A DNA stretch of 64,000 nucleotides from Cristatella mucedo (Eukaryota > Bryozoa > Phylactolaemata > Cristatellidae), in assembly GCA_009760855.2 (NCBI GenBank), contig WPIO01000063.1:956001-1020000 (forward strand), in the 5' to 3' direction. The notes under the pieces were generated by a model. It had not been told where the DNA came from and did no database searches. It saw nothing but the letters and a program-made list of their open reading frames with translations. Made by a program: the position numbers and the translations under genes. Below, in pieces: positions 11,228-21,690 of the stretch (its first letter is position 1; every line of letters begins with the position of its first letter).

Positions 11228-11625
11228 AATAGTAATGTCATTTGCATATTCCGTAAAGAGAACCAAACCTCTGTCAATGTTTTTTTACAACTTGTTGTAG
11301 GAGAATAATTAACCAAAGAATAATGACATGTGAGGCATTAGGTTTAGATAACCTTGCAAAGGCACCCAAGTATCAGAAATAGACAAGATTGCAAAAGTAC
11401 ACAAGAAGACAATGCCACTGGTTAGAGGAACCCCTGGCTAATAGCACGAACTGAATCATGCACAAGTAACAAGCATGCAAAACGTACACAGAAAAAAGAC
11501 AAATTCACTTATATGCATGGAAAGCTGAGCGGAACAGATGCGTCTTTAGCTGTGGCATGAGTGATGCAAAGTGAATGCAGATCCCGACAGAAACCGACGC
11601 GAGATCCAGACTTTCAGCGCTTACG
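11228..11625 (-). mobile_element. LINE family E, ORF2 C-terminus and 3' UTR
   Basis: Minus strand ends its ORF with HFASLMPQLKTHLFRSAFHA and a stop, an L2-type ORF2 C-terminus. The UTR aligns with the copies at 53.1-53.5 and 55.97-56.35 kb. Confidence 0.75.
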
Positions 11626-12094
11626 AGATGAAGGTCCGATCGCCACACCGAGAGACTCAATTTCTAGCTAGGAAATGCATGACGACCAGTGGCCAAGGAG
11701 CGTGAGGGGCAAGAGCATGCAGTAGAAGCAACGCCGCTGGATAGGTTGGGATAGGATGGGATAGGATATGGTCGCCGGGGCAAGCAACTGAAGCTTCGGT
11801 CAAAGAGAAGATGAAAGGTCGATGTTGAATCAATGCTTGATAGGATGCCAGTGGAGCTCAGACAGTCACGGCATGCGATTCGGCTGCTAGGCGGTTGGCG
11901 GAAGACCAACCGAAGTCGAGGGCCACCAATTCGGGTGCCCGACAAGTTTGCTGCTGTAGGACCTAGCGTCTGCTGTAGCGTGGGAGTGCACGACGTCAGC
12001 GGAAGTCGAAGAAGAACAGCAGACCCAATAATGCACTTTGAGATTCTCCTGGGCGAGCTTCGGCCATGACGGTCGTGTGCTCTTGCTTTGCTTA

Positions 12095-12285
12095 AAGAAA
12101 TAAATGCATCCTAGCTGATTAAACAGCCTCTTTTTGTATAGCGACAGAAGAGCCTTTACGTCTATCACCACCGCTTGCAGAGGCGATTTACGGATCGCCC
12201 ACCGCAGGAATCGAACCCACGACATCGGGACCGAGGTCGTGAAAGCAACCGCCGTACCCAGTGTGCGATCACGGCTCACCATTGC
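12095..12285 (-). mobile_element. tRNA-derived SINE, family C
   Basis: Reverse complement has GTGAGCCGTGATCGCACACT and box B GGTTCGATTCC, then the AGAGGCTGTTTAATCAGCTA end and an AT-rich tail. Near-complete. Confidence 0.85.
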
Positions 12286-12299
12286 TTCCTGCAATTGCT

Positions 12300-13120
12300 A
12301 ATACACTGCCGGCCGTATTGCTGTGTGCGCTCGCACAAACATAACAGACCGGCTCAGGCAATCCGTGCTTGCTCTCTCCCTCTCTCTCTTTCTCGATCTC
12401 TCACTCGCTCTTTCAATTTTGTAATCGCCGTGGAGCTTTAGTCCTTTGACAGTTTCATCCAGTGAACAATGCTTCGAGTAGACAGCGATGTCGATGCCGG
12501 ATATTAAGCTAGCGTCTACAAGCATGAACGATCCATTCATACCCGTGGCTAGAACTTTCGTTTGGAAAAGATCGGAGGCAAAGAACTTTCTGACAGCAGT
12601 TTCTGCCAGCAGTGAGCAGCGGGTAAGCCGTCTGCCATCCGGTTAGATAGACACACCGCTTGTCAGACAGGCACTCAAATGTGTCCACATACAGGTGTAG
12701 GTGAGTGATCTAAGGTAGCAACAGGGCACATAACATATTGGTAGTATTACATTGCGAGCCCCAAGTTGAGCTATCGACTGAAGCTTCCGAAGCCAGCCAG
12801 CCAGAGGTGCAAGAGGAGATGCTGAGAATAAAGCAGAACTTCAAAGACGGCAGACTTGCAAACAACCGAACCAGTCGTTGCTAAAGCAGATGGAAGTCGT
12901 GCGTTAGCTAAGGACTTATTTCGTGGCAGGCGAAAAAGTTGAAAGTGACTCTCGGCTAGAGTCATGGCCAAGAGGCAATGTGGACCGACAGGAAACCGAG
13001 CCAAATATTTCGAATAATTCCTGCGAGAAGGCGGTGCCCTGCAGGTGAATGTCGAAACAGAGCGCCAGCAAAGCAGGTTCGAGGCCGTTTGAACCGGTTG
13101 TGTGCAGGGCGCTGTCTCGT
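12300..13120. other. HDAC intron with short (CT)n tract
   Basis: A short CT-rich tract at 12373-12412. No other feature recognised. Confidence 0.4.
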
Positions 13121-13123
13121 TAC

Positions 13124-13476
13124 CTCAATGACCAGCTTCTTCTGGTGTTCTTTGGCAATTTTTTCTTGATGCATTTTGACAAGCTGCTGATGCTCGACGA
13201 AAGTGTGACACGGCGATAATGGTGACGACAGCATTGACATGGCGGGCAGCGGTGCCGACTGCGTCCGGCCTATCGATTTGTGGTGGCGCTGCCCTAGTCT
13301 CGGGGGCAGCGGCGGCGCCTGAGCAGGTCCGCCGCCGACGCTGCCGCCGCCGATCACGCTCTCCTTGGCCGCTGTCCCGCCGCCTAGATACGGGTGGGCT
13401 AGCAAGCGAACCTCGTGAGCCAGCAGCGCAGCCGTCGACAGCATCGCGGGTGACGTTCGTGCATTGCTCGCCCCAC
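13124..13476 (-). CDS. HDAC class IIa exon: second 14-3-3 motif
   Basis: This 353-bp exon starts in phase 1 after TCTCATTGCAG and ends in phase 0 at ATTGAG|GTAACG. It encodes a Gly/Pro-rich linker and then HHKSIGRTQSAPLPAMSM, which aligns with the GRTQSAPLP 14-3-3 site of HDAC4/5/9. HQQLVKMHQEKIAKEHQKK follows, like the Gln/Lys-rich helix after that site in vertebrates. Phase and sequence join directly to the 7845 exon: KKLVIE is followed by AMLDLDL, matching the order around EHQALLDE in HDAC4. Coordinates may be off by a base at the acceptor. The frame stays open upstream into the intron, so an ORF caller overextends it to 13597. Confidence 0.9.
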
Positions 13477-13689
13477 CTGCAATGAGACTGCGAGCGTCTG
13501 AGGTTTGCCTAGCAATTCGGGCGGTGCTATTATTTCGAGTGGCGCTATTATTTCGCTTCTTGTTTGCATCGCAACTCGTAGCTCGACAAAGCTGCAAAAG
13601 CTTAACCGATGCTAGGCGAGAGTTTATTCTAGAGAGCGCACTCGAAGCCCGAGGGCCATTAACGTACGCGTGCGATAGGCGGTAGTGAC

Positions 13690-13945
13690 CTCATCCTCAT
13701 CCCAAGAAGCCGCAAAGAGAGCTGAGAGAAAGTGACCATGCGTAGCTGAGCTAGTACAGTCGAGGAAGTGAGTTGCAGAGAAATAGCAGCGCACGACGGC
13801 TGGGAAGGCTGCTGCAGCGAAGTCGGCTGCAGGAGATCACATGGCCTCGTATCGAAAGAATTGTGGCAGCCAGTCCCAAGGTCTAGGACTTGCAGACAAA
13901 AAGCTTCTGTTCTACCCAGTCCTCTAATCTGAAAGGGCTTCACCG
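13690..13945 (-). mobile_element. LINE family B, ORF2 C-terminus
   Basis: Minus strand reads RRSFLSASPRPWDWLPQFFR and then SPAADFAAAAFPAVVRCYFS, aligned residue by residue with the copy at 1-300. The WNSLP motif is mutated to WDWLP. Confidence 0.75.
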
Positions 13946-14074
13946 GCATCACTGCAATATCTGTATCTCGTACAATAACGATAATCACACTATTTCATTC
14001 ACGAAGATTATCTGTGATGACTGTTGCATAGGATGCAATAGTTCGGCCATGGCTGGAGAGGCAATTGAAACGTA

Positions 14075-14275
14075 AAGGTCCCTAAAGTAAAGTAAAGTAA
14101 AGATCAGCTGATTGAGCAGCCTCGTTGAGGCAGTGGCATGATATAGTAGAATAGCAGCCGCTAAGGCTGCTATTCCAGTTTGCAGATGGCAATACAGAAT
14201 TGCCTGCAGCAGGACTCGAACCCAGGATCCGGGTGGTGTAGTTCAAGCATCTTACCCCCAAGCTAAGATCCGCAG
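14075..14275 (-). mobile_element. tRNA-derived SINE, family C variant with (TTTAC)n tail
   Basis: Reverse complement contains GGGTTCGAGTCC (box B), a body ending GAGGCTGCTCAATCAGCTGA, and a TTTACTTTACTTTAC tail. The head differs from other family C copies, so it may be a separate subfamily. Confidence 0.65.
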
Positions 14276-14703
14276 GGCACTTCACTTCGCGACGCCTTCC
14301 GAGCTCGTGGCGCAGCAGCGCCGACCAATGCCACCGCAAAGCAAGAAGAAATGCGGCTGCACCGTCTCGTGCCGAGCCCGCAGCCTTCGGAGTCAGAGGT
14401 GCGTGCGGAGGGTAGCGCCCACAGAAACTCAGTCGTATTCTTTGCAGAGACGTAGTGAGACCTTTCGGAGCCCGGGGACAAAGCTATAAATGGCGCCTTC
14501 TCATCTTGTCAAAAATTGCTGAAAAATAACTCCACCACAGAAGAAATTAAAAAAAACACATTAGCAGGCATATCGAGTCGAGAAAGTTTTATAAACAGTT
14601 TTAAAGGTACAAGGTAGCTATCACAGCTTTAATTGGGTGAATTTTCTGGCCTTGAACGTGGCAAACTGGTCTGCTACCGTTTGAATAATGGGCTATAACA
14701 AAA

Positions 14704-15147
14704 TTACAACAACAGAGCCAAAAGGCTAAAGCTCAAAATACCATGCAGAAGACTGCCAGATTCACTTCTTGCTTCAAGTATTCTACTTGTATCCTCAGAT
14801 AGTTGCTTCAAAAGACCTAGAATGCTGTTCAGTCCATCACTGATAGCTTTCACAGCCTCTGCTCTTGCACTCCACCTTGTTTCAGAGTCACGTTTGACAG
14901 TGATAACTAAGACTGTCTTCAGTTCTTCCCACCTGAAAGTTGATCTTGAAAAGAATAAGTAGGTGATCTCTATTGTTACAAAAAAGTAACGACAACGGAA
15001 TCTTGACTTGCAGCATGAACTCGTACGAGGTTCAAGCTGTAGTTATCACAGCTTACAAAAATTGCCTTCTCATTTCTGGACAGTATTCTCTTTTGAGCAC
15101 CTGAGAAGTGGCCAGGCGTGACTACGGCTTTGTCGTAGCACAGCCAG
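14704..15147 (-). pseudogene. hAT-like transposase remnant (ZMYM1/DUF4371 type), frameshifted
   Basis: Minus strand reads CYDKAVVTPGHFSGAQKRIL, then KAIFVSCDNYSLNLVRVHAA, SQDSVVVTFL and a stop. After a frameshift near 14985 it continues as YLFFSRSTFRWEELKTV, SETRWSARAEAVKAISDGL and HGILSFSLLALLL. The order CYD..H.SG.Q..I, FV.C..HSLNLV.VHA, FF..S..RW..L, S.TRWSAR..AVKA is diagnostic of hAT-related transposases and their domesticated ZMYM1-like relatives, just before the C-terminal dimerisation region. N-terminal zinc finger and dimerisation domain are absent. A hAT-type terminus lies at 15830, and a SINE has inserted between. Confidence 0.8.
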
Positions 15148-15499
15148 TTGAGCTAGCTTTGTAGTCTAACAGTGTGTCGGTGCTCAGCCACAGCACTCTG
15201 GCTCGCCTTTCACAGGGCGTAGCAGGCCGGGCTCGACATTGGCTCGACGCAGCCCACCTGTGGAAGACAGGATGGGCGAGCGGACCGGAAGGGTAATTGG
15301 AACGCGGACGGAGGGGTGAACGGCCACGTGCTTGTTACGTTGCGAGCGCCAGCCAAATACACGATGGTTGAAGCCCCCTCGATCATTCTGCCTCGTTGCG
15401 TGTGTGCAGCCAGAGCGTCAAGCTACAGCTTGGTCTAAATCTGTAAAAATTCTAAACTAGCTCAACCAGCAACAGTGAAGGCCATTGAATCAAGGACTT

Positions 15500-15690
15500 G
15501 GTGAGCCGTGATAGCGTACTAGGTAAGGCGGTTGCTTTTCACGACCACGGTCCCGAGGTCGTGGATTCGAATCCTGCGGTGGGCGATCCTTTATCGCAGC
15601 TGCAAGTGGTGGCGATATCGTTAAAGGCTCTTCTGTCATTATACAAAAGAGGCTGTTAAATCAGTTAGTATTTGTTCGCTTGAAATCAAG
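15500..15690 (+). mobile_element. tRNA-derived SINE, family C
   Basis: Full copy with GTGAGCCGTGATAGCGTACT, box B GGATTCGAATCC, and AGAGGCTGTTAAATCAGTTA near the 3' end. AATCAAG occurs just before the head and again after the tail, a possible target-site duplication. Confidence 0.85.
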
Positions 15691-15741
15691 ATTGGTATTC
15701 TCACATAAAAAAGTTTCAAATAAATATGCACAATACATTTT

Positions 15742-15830
15742 ACTTTTAGTGCCGGTTGGCCTTGGCGCCCGTAGATATCTGCCCCCTACCCACCCTACTG
15801 TCCCCCTGCCCACCCCTTGCTACGCCTCTG
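15742..15830 (-). mobile_element. hAT-type terminal region, CAGAGGCGTAGCAAGGGGTG
   Basis: Read on the minus strand from 15830, the sequence starts CAGAGGCGTAGCAAGGGGTG followed by G-rich repeats, the usual look of a hAT terminus. It lies on the 5' side of the transposase remnant. The opposite end was not found. Confidence 0.5.
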
Positions 15831-15839
15831 ACTCTGGGA

Positions 15840-16415
15840 GGTGCTTTTACTTCGCGAGGGCAGCCGCTGGCCGCTGGCAAACCCCACAGCGAAGGCAGGT
15901 CGGCCGACTCGCCAACGCGACAAGTCCTCGCAATGATCGACAGAGACCCGCAGGCAGATGAAGCGTGAGAAAAAGGGCGACGGAAGAGCGAGCAAAAGAA
16001 GCGCTGGAAGAAGAAATAGAGTGCGAACGGGGTCTCGCGAGGAGGCCGCCGAAAAACGTGCGAGCGGACGAAGCATGCGCATACCCGGACGAAGCATGCT
16101 CGGGTGCGTCGACGGTGCCCACAGGGAGGGGGCTTAAAGCCAAAGAAGAGCGAACGAATGCAATCGGCACACTCGCCCGCCCCGAGCTTCTCAGAATCAG
16201 CACTTCTTCTGAGCGCTGAGCGCCTTGAGCTCGCTCGCGAAATTTCAGCACCGTCTCCAACGCGTTCAGGTCGTTGAGCGAGGCGGCGACCTCACTTACT
16301 CGCGAGGTCTGCCGACGGATGGAGCAGCGGCAGGTCCAGCACCCCACGAGCGGACGATGGCAGTCCGCAGCCGCCGTCTGCTGCAGCCGGAGGTTCCGGC
16401 TGCTTCGCCGACGTC
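15840..16415. other. HDAC intron, GC-rich sequence
   Basis: GC-rich, with overlapping spurious ORFs on both strands and paired GACGAAGCATGC segments at 16066-16100. No domain recognised. Confidence 0.35.
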
Positions 16416-16419
16416 TTAC

Positions 16420-16549
16420 GTTCATCCGTGTCGACTAGCGGCGGCGCCCTTTGGCTTTCGAGCAGAGCGGATGCCAGTGCTCCGTAGCCCGCCAGGTGAC
16501 TGGCACTGGGGCGATAGAGCTGCTGCCGCCGCCACTGCTGCTGTTGCAT
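16420..16549 (-). CDS. Probable HDAC linker exon (Q-rich start, SASHLAGYGALASALLESQ)
   Basis: 43 codons plus one base. It follows a long CT tract ending TTTGTGAAG (acceptor) and ends at GATGAAC|GTAAGA (donor, phase 1). It reads MQQQQWRRQQLYRPSASHL then AGYGALASALLESQRAPPLV. The single trailing C joins the GT that opens the next exon at 13476 to give an Arg codon, so the frame continues without error; the upstream exon at 17578 ends in phase 0, also compatible. Sequence identity to known HDACs in this fast-evolving linker is not obvious, so the call rests on splice signals, phase and position. An alternative acceptor nine bases further in (after ATGCAACAG) would drop three codons. The acceptor's CT tract is itself a microsatellite. 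Confidence 0.6.
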
Positions 16550-16554
16550 CTTCA

Positions 16555-17575
16555 CAAAGAGAGAGAGAGAGAGAGAGAGACGGAGGAGGCTTCGGCCCCG
16601 CCCCGCCAATGAGCAAGCAATGCCCGGACAAACTCTTGGCTGAGCCGCAGGGCATCGGCCAAACTCGAGCCGCCTCGGCGAGCCGGCCGGCGCTAGCGCC
16701 AAACTCACGATGTCCGAGATGGCTGCCGATGAGCGGTCAGCTCCGCGCCTGCTGCCGCCTCCACCGTCGGCCGTGACCGTTTTGCCAGGGGCGGACTTCT
16801 GGAAACGAATGGAAACAAGATGGACGCGAAACGCTGACGACGCGGCAGGCAGCCAGCAACAGCAGCAGCGGCCCGCTAGGGTTAGCATCTGGCTGCCCGG
16901 CTCCGTGCTCAGCGCTGGAAGGGCTCCTAGGAAGGCTTCGCATGACTCTCTCGGCGGGCGCTGCGGTCCTCATCACGCCCCTCTAAACACGCGGCTGCGA
17001 CTGGGCAGTGACGAATTGCCGTCGGCATACGTACATGCACACGCCTTGCACACGCCGTGGCGTTCAGAGCTGTGCATACTGCTACTGGCCCAGGCGGCTA
17101 CGATAAAAGTAAAGCTCCGCTCACATTTTCGACTCTCCTCGTAAATCGGTGCCGATTTTCCGCCGAGTTCCCTCCAGTTCGGGGGCCTCGACGTCACCGC
17201 CACTAAGTGTCGAGGGGTGGGTAGGGGAGGAGCCCAAATCGGCCGCCTGTCGCGAAGGCTGCTTGTACTTTAAGCTGCCTAGCTGGATCGGCCGACAAAT
17301 CAAAGGCCCAGAAGGCGTGTTGCATAGGCCGCATGGCCGTAACTACAATGCCTGCCGTTCGCTGGCTCGCCGAGCTATATCGAGGCGTTCAGGGCGAGTG
17401 CCTGAGCACGGGGATGCAGCATTCGTCATAGCTGCTGCTTCATCCCAAGATGCCGACGACAAAGACGCAGGGTGCACAAGAGAGATATCCCCATCCAGCG
17501 AGACTTCTCATGACCTCTCGCGACTTCCCAATGACCTCTCGTGACCTCTCGTGTTCGTGTCGCGTTGCCTCACCT
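16555..17575. other. HDAC intron, GC-rich, starting with a (GA)n tract
   Basis: A GAGA tract at 16555-16580 forms the polypyrimidine tract of the 16549 acceptor. The rest is moderately GC-rich with overlapping ORFs on both strands and no recognised domain. CCTCTCGTGACCTCTCGTG repeats occur near 17513-17552. Confidence 0.35.
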
Positions 17576-17577
17576 AC

Positions 17578-17683
17578 CTTAGTAGACAGGTCGAGCGTTG
17601 TGGGCTCCGCCGGCGACATGGCGAATCTCAGGCTCCACGGGTAAGCATCGCCGCCGCCGCCCGGAGCCGCCGGATTCTCACGG
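17578..17683 (-). CDS. Probable HDAC linker exon with LDLS motif
   Basis: 106 bp between a TTTAAACAG acceptor and an AAG|GTAGGTGAG donor (strong). It encodes RENPAAPGGGGDAYPWSLRF then AMSPAEPTTLDLSTK. It ends in phase 0, matching the start of the 16549 exon. It starts in phase 2, which fits the 27.5-kb exon only if that exon uses its AG|GTGCCC donor at 27535, or if another exon lies between. TLDLS resembles a CtBP-type PxDLS motif; class IIa HDACs have such a motif, but normally near the N-terminus, so this reading is tentative. Position between recognised HDAC exons on the same strand is the main support. Confidence 0.5.
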
Positions 17684-17689
17684 CTGTTT

Positions 17690-19000
17690 AAATACATATC
17701 GACTGCAATGAGACGATCGGGCTACAGCTATGGAGGGAGGCCAGCCACCGCATCTAAAGGCTGCTTCTATGGTAGCCCTTTGCAGAAGCTGCGGCATTTC
17801 TGACTCCCAGACATGATGGCAATGACAATACAAGCGATTGTAAAGTATTCGCCGTCAGCCACGAGGCGACCAGGCGAGGCATCCTGCAATATAAGAAAGT
17901 CTCCTTCCGGCCGATGGTGCACTCAGTTTACCAAGCTCGCTGACTCTGCCAATGTCATTTACCGAGGCTAACGTGTCTATCTAGAAGTGGAATTGCTGTG
18001 ACTTCGGTGAGCCAGACTACCGACACGGCTTTCGGGCTGCAACTCCAGCGAAACGCATCTTCATTTAGTGTCACCTGTAGCTGTCACTTGGGTACTTCCA
18101 CGCCTACTCAAAATGTGTCACAGCATATCCACTGCTGCTGAGAAACCTCAGCTCAGGTCTTGCAGACGTGAGTTCATGCGTCACGGTCCCTTGCGTCTTG
18201 GACTACGCGGTGATGCAATTGAACGCGTTCTCATTCGCCAGAGCGAAGCAGCAGCCTCACGAGTCTGACGTGTCTAAGCATTCTGAATCTGAAATGCATT
18301 TATGAGACTGCTGTCTGCAACTCAAGATTTTTACCCTCATCGACGAAAGCCTGAATTTTAAAGATCTATGGAAAAGACTAGCTTGCTGACTGCCAGTTGC
18401 CGTCTTCACTCTCACTCCGGGTGCGTATCGAAACAAGGAGCTACAAGTCGTAGTGGTTCTCTGGCTTCGTCTGCGCTAGACTGTAACTGGTCTGTCCCTA
18501 AGGAGCCTCCCCAACTAAAGGTGCTCTTACTCCTTTACAGTCAGCCCTATGGATGGTAGCTAGATTGGTCCCATTAATGCGGACATTCTGTCGTGGTCCT
18601 CCGTTGCTAAATTGCCTCTCGTTGCTTCCAATCAGCTGGACATCTTGACCACTTGACATTTCTTGGTCTGACTTTCACGCGGGAAGCCAAGCCTACTCTT
18701 TCATACCCAGCTGATCTGCTGGTGCTGCTGCTGCAGCAGCAGTCGCATCGCGCCTTGAGTTCCTGTCAGGAAAATACATTAGCTGTCACATCAAAGACAT
18801 TATCCCATTCAAGCATTTAAGGACTATTGATGACTGACGGCAAGTGTTTCCCAAATCGTGCGATTCGCATCACCAGTCCCGGTGTAACGATAACGACGTT
18901 TTCACTTTACGGGCGATTCTGATATTCATTTCCAGCCTTTTATTTTACTATCGTGCTATCCCAAGCTTCTTCCTATCTGAGCTACGTTCCGCAATGTGTT
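17690..19000. other. HDAC intron, unrecognised
   Basis: No repeat family or exon recognised. A CTG/CAG-rich patch lies at 18717-18746. Confidence 0.35.
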
Positions 19001-19002
19001 TC

Positions 19003-19123
<121 letters not shown>

Positions 19124-19425
19124 GTAGGAAACCACATCGTATGTAGGTTTTTAAGCTGTACGCTGAAATGCATAGCCACGCACAGGTATGCACAGGTGCG
19201 TATAAGTATGTACTAATATGTACAAGCACTCTACGTCCGTCAAGGATGAAAGGTTGAGGTGGCGAGGTTGAAACATTGAGGCGGTTGAAACGAAAGCCCC
19301 GGCTCTAGAGGTCCTTGACTGGTGTTCGCGGGTCATTCTTAACGGCGAGCCAGCGCCCCTGCGCCGGGGCCAGCTGCTCGTATGCAGCGCGCTTATACAG
19401 TGTGAAACCTAATTGATTTGTAACC

Positions 19426-19453
19426 TTCTAGAATATTCTAGAACCGTCTAGAA
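19426..19453. promoter_or_regulatory. Heat-shock-element-like array (six alternating TTC/GAA units)
   Basis: The order is TTC, GAA, TTC, GAA, GTC, GAA at strict 5-bp spacing, with TCTAGAA three times. Five of six nTTCn/nGAAn pentamers are perfect; three suffice for an HSF1 trimer in known promoters. A TATA-like CTATACAAAAT follows about 20 bp downstream. No heat-shock gene is next to it; it lies in the large HDAC intron between 17.7 and 27.5 kb. Confidence 0.6.
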
Positions 19454-19860
19454 GCGCGCCCCTGCACCATGCCTATACAAAATAGATGAACTGCTAGATT
19501 CTACCACTTATGTACGCTGGACTGCATTTTTCATTTCATAGAATCCTTTTCGAACTTCCCGACTGCAGCTACGATGTCACGCCTAAGCTGCCCTTCAAAC
19601 TTCTCCTGAGTTACGAAACTGTGCAGGCACCTTAACTGTTAGTTTGTATACTACATCCAATATGAAATAAGATAGCAGAAAGTGGAATAGTAAGTGATAA
19701 TGCTGATTAATTTGATAACCAAAAAATTTGCACAGCACCAAGCTTACGGACTTGACGCTGGACATCGGCGACCACGTTGAACAACCTGCGAAGAGCACGG
19801 TGCCCAGAGTAGACTTATACGGCTGTATGAACAAATGACGCCGTATTAGCTGCCTAACAC

Positions 19861-19880
19861 CAGGGGCGTAACCGAGAATA
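19861..19880 (+). mobile_element. Possible hAT-type end, CAGGGGCGTAACCGAG
   Basis: CAGGGGCGTA resembles the terminus at 15830 (CAGAGGCGTA) and at 61799 (CAGTGGCGTA). Nothing else of an element is visible here. Confidence 0.25.
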
Positions 19881-20009
19881 TCGCAATTTAGGCCCAAATT
19901 TGATCTATCATATGTTGTTTAAGAGAGATGTCAAGGCCACCACAACTTTGAAGCTATGCGGCTGCTCTCACACTCATTTCTTCGAGATAAAGCCTATGTT
20001 AAGTGGCTG

Positions 20010-20178
20010 CACTGGTTTGGCCCAGGAGTTAAGGTGCTCACCTTTAACGACCGAGGTCAAGGTGTGCTTACATTTATGACCGAGGTCGTGGGCTCGAGCC
20101 GTGCGGCATACATGAAGTAACTGGATAGAGATTCAGTTCTCTTAGGGCGATATGCAAATGTATAAATTAAATTCTTCA
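20010..20178 (+). mobile_element. tRNA-derived SINE, family D
   Basis: Complete copy: box A TGGCCCAGGAGTTAAGG, box B region GTGGGCTCGAGCC, then AGATTCAGTTCTCTTAGGGC and ATATGCAAATGTATAAATT. The GACCGAGGTC segment occurs twice. Confidence 0.8.
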
Positions 20179-20239
20179 ATGGAGCTATGCAAACTTTTTA
20201 TTATTGATATTGTTATCACCTGCAATTTGCTAGTATATT

Positions 20240-20358
20240 ATATATGCTAGCACTAACCATTCGATCCTGCTTCTTTGCAGCAATTGTAAAGCGCCTAGAA
20301 AGAGATCGAGTTCTCTGAAGGCACTTAATCAAATGTATTATTATTATTATTATCATTA
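20240..20358 (+). mobile_element. LINE family A, 3' tail only
   Basis: Only the last ~120 bp: GCAGC..TTGTAAAGCGCCTAG hairpin tail followed by (ATT)n. Severe 5' truncation. Confidence 0.85.
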
Positions 20359-20644
20359 GCAAGATGGACGCTATGCTAATTCTTTCGAGTGGTGCAGGTT
20401 TAGTAATAAACAGTCGTGTTCAATAAGCTTCTGAAGTCTGTATAGGAAGCCTTGAATGAAAGCGGGTTCATTTTTTTTAAATAAAGCATGATTATTTGTT
20501 TAGGTGATTCCTGAAGCTTTAAGAACAAACGTCATGTCTCGTTGTCCGTCGTTTCTCCCATCTTTTGATACTTAAAAAATTTCACTTACAGTACTTAGAT
20601 ATAGTGTAAAAGTCTTTAGCTGTTATAAAGTGTTCCGTTGAAAT

Positions 20645-20745
20645 GAATGCAGCAAATGTAAAGCGCCTAGAGAGAGATTGAGTTCTCTGAGGGCGCTTTA
20701 TCAAGTGCATTATTATTATTATTATTATATTATTATTATTATGCT
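20645..20745 (+). mobile_element. LINE family A, 3' tail only
   Basis: A well-preserved hairpin tail: AAAGCGCC and GGCGCTTT arms are perfect complements, followed by TATCAAGTGCA and (TTA)n. Confidence 0.88.
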
Positions 20746-20749
20746 AACG

Positions 20750-21690
20750 AGCAATCGCGCAGGAACGCCACTCATCAAACTCACAGTACGAGCTGAGGTA
20801 ATATAACGCAAAATACAGAGGGGGCCCGCGACTATTTTCCCTATTTCGTCCCACTGCAAAGTTCAAAGGTGTCTTTGCATGGTTTGGCCTTTTCATTGGT
20901 CAGCTATTAATGCCACAAGCAGAATTCATACAACCAGGGCTATCTCGCTAGTCTAGGAATAAAAGAAAAAGGTTCGCTATGCCTATCAACCCAAGACGGC
21001 TGCTTCGCATAATCGGGATACGGCAGTTAAAACGGTCTGTGCTGAGAAGGCACCCACTGCACGCTGGCCCGTAATACTAGAATCCTTGCTGTAGTTAAAA
21101 AGAGTGGGTTTAGCAAGTTTAGTCAAGCTTTATCTACCCTCGTCTTATTGGATGGGTCCTTCATTCCGATGCCCTCTCTGCTAGTGCCACCTACTACCCG
21201 TATGGTGAACTACTGCTGCCTGCCTCAATGACTGCTGCTGCCTCGACGAAATGCTGAACTTTGCAGTTTGCGGAAGGCGCTCGACATCATGGCCGCACAC
21301 AGCCTCTCTCGAATGTAGAATGGTCCGTTTGGTCCAGCATGCAGTCGGGCAGCACTTGCCTCTAGCAAATAATCAAATTCACGAGTGGTTTCCGAGACCG
21401 GTGTGTCCAAGCATGTGTGCTCTCCAGTGAGTGCTGAAGACAGCCGGAGACCAACGCCCACGAGCTTCGGTCCGATTTGGTTGGACCCGAAGTTCGAAGG
21501 TGATGCCGAGGTGGCCCGGGGCGGCTGGAAGCAATCGGCCGTCCAATCGTCCCAGTTGCCCCTAGATTCCAGGAATACGTGGGCGTGGACTATGCGGCAC
21601 ACGTTGAAAGACCTTCTGTAGAATCTTACCGCTGGGGTTACCAGCATGGCGTCACGTCGCAGCCATGCGACTTAAGGTTGATTACTTTGC
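20750..21690. other. HDAC intron, unrecognised
   Basis: Ordinary composition. Overlapping ORFs at 21.2-21.65 kb on both strands have no recognised domain but may be 5' parts of the LINE that follows. Confidence 0.3.
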
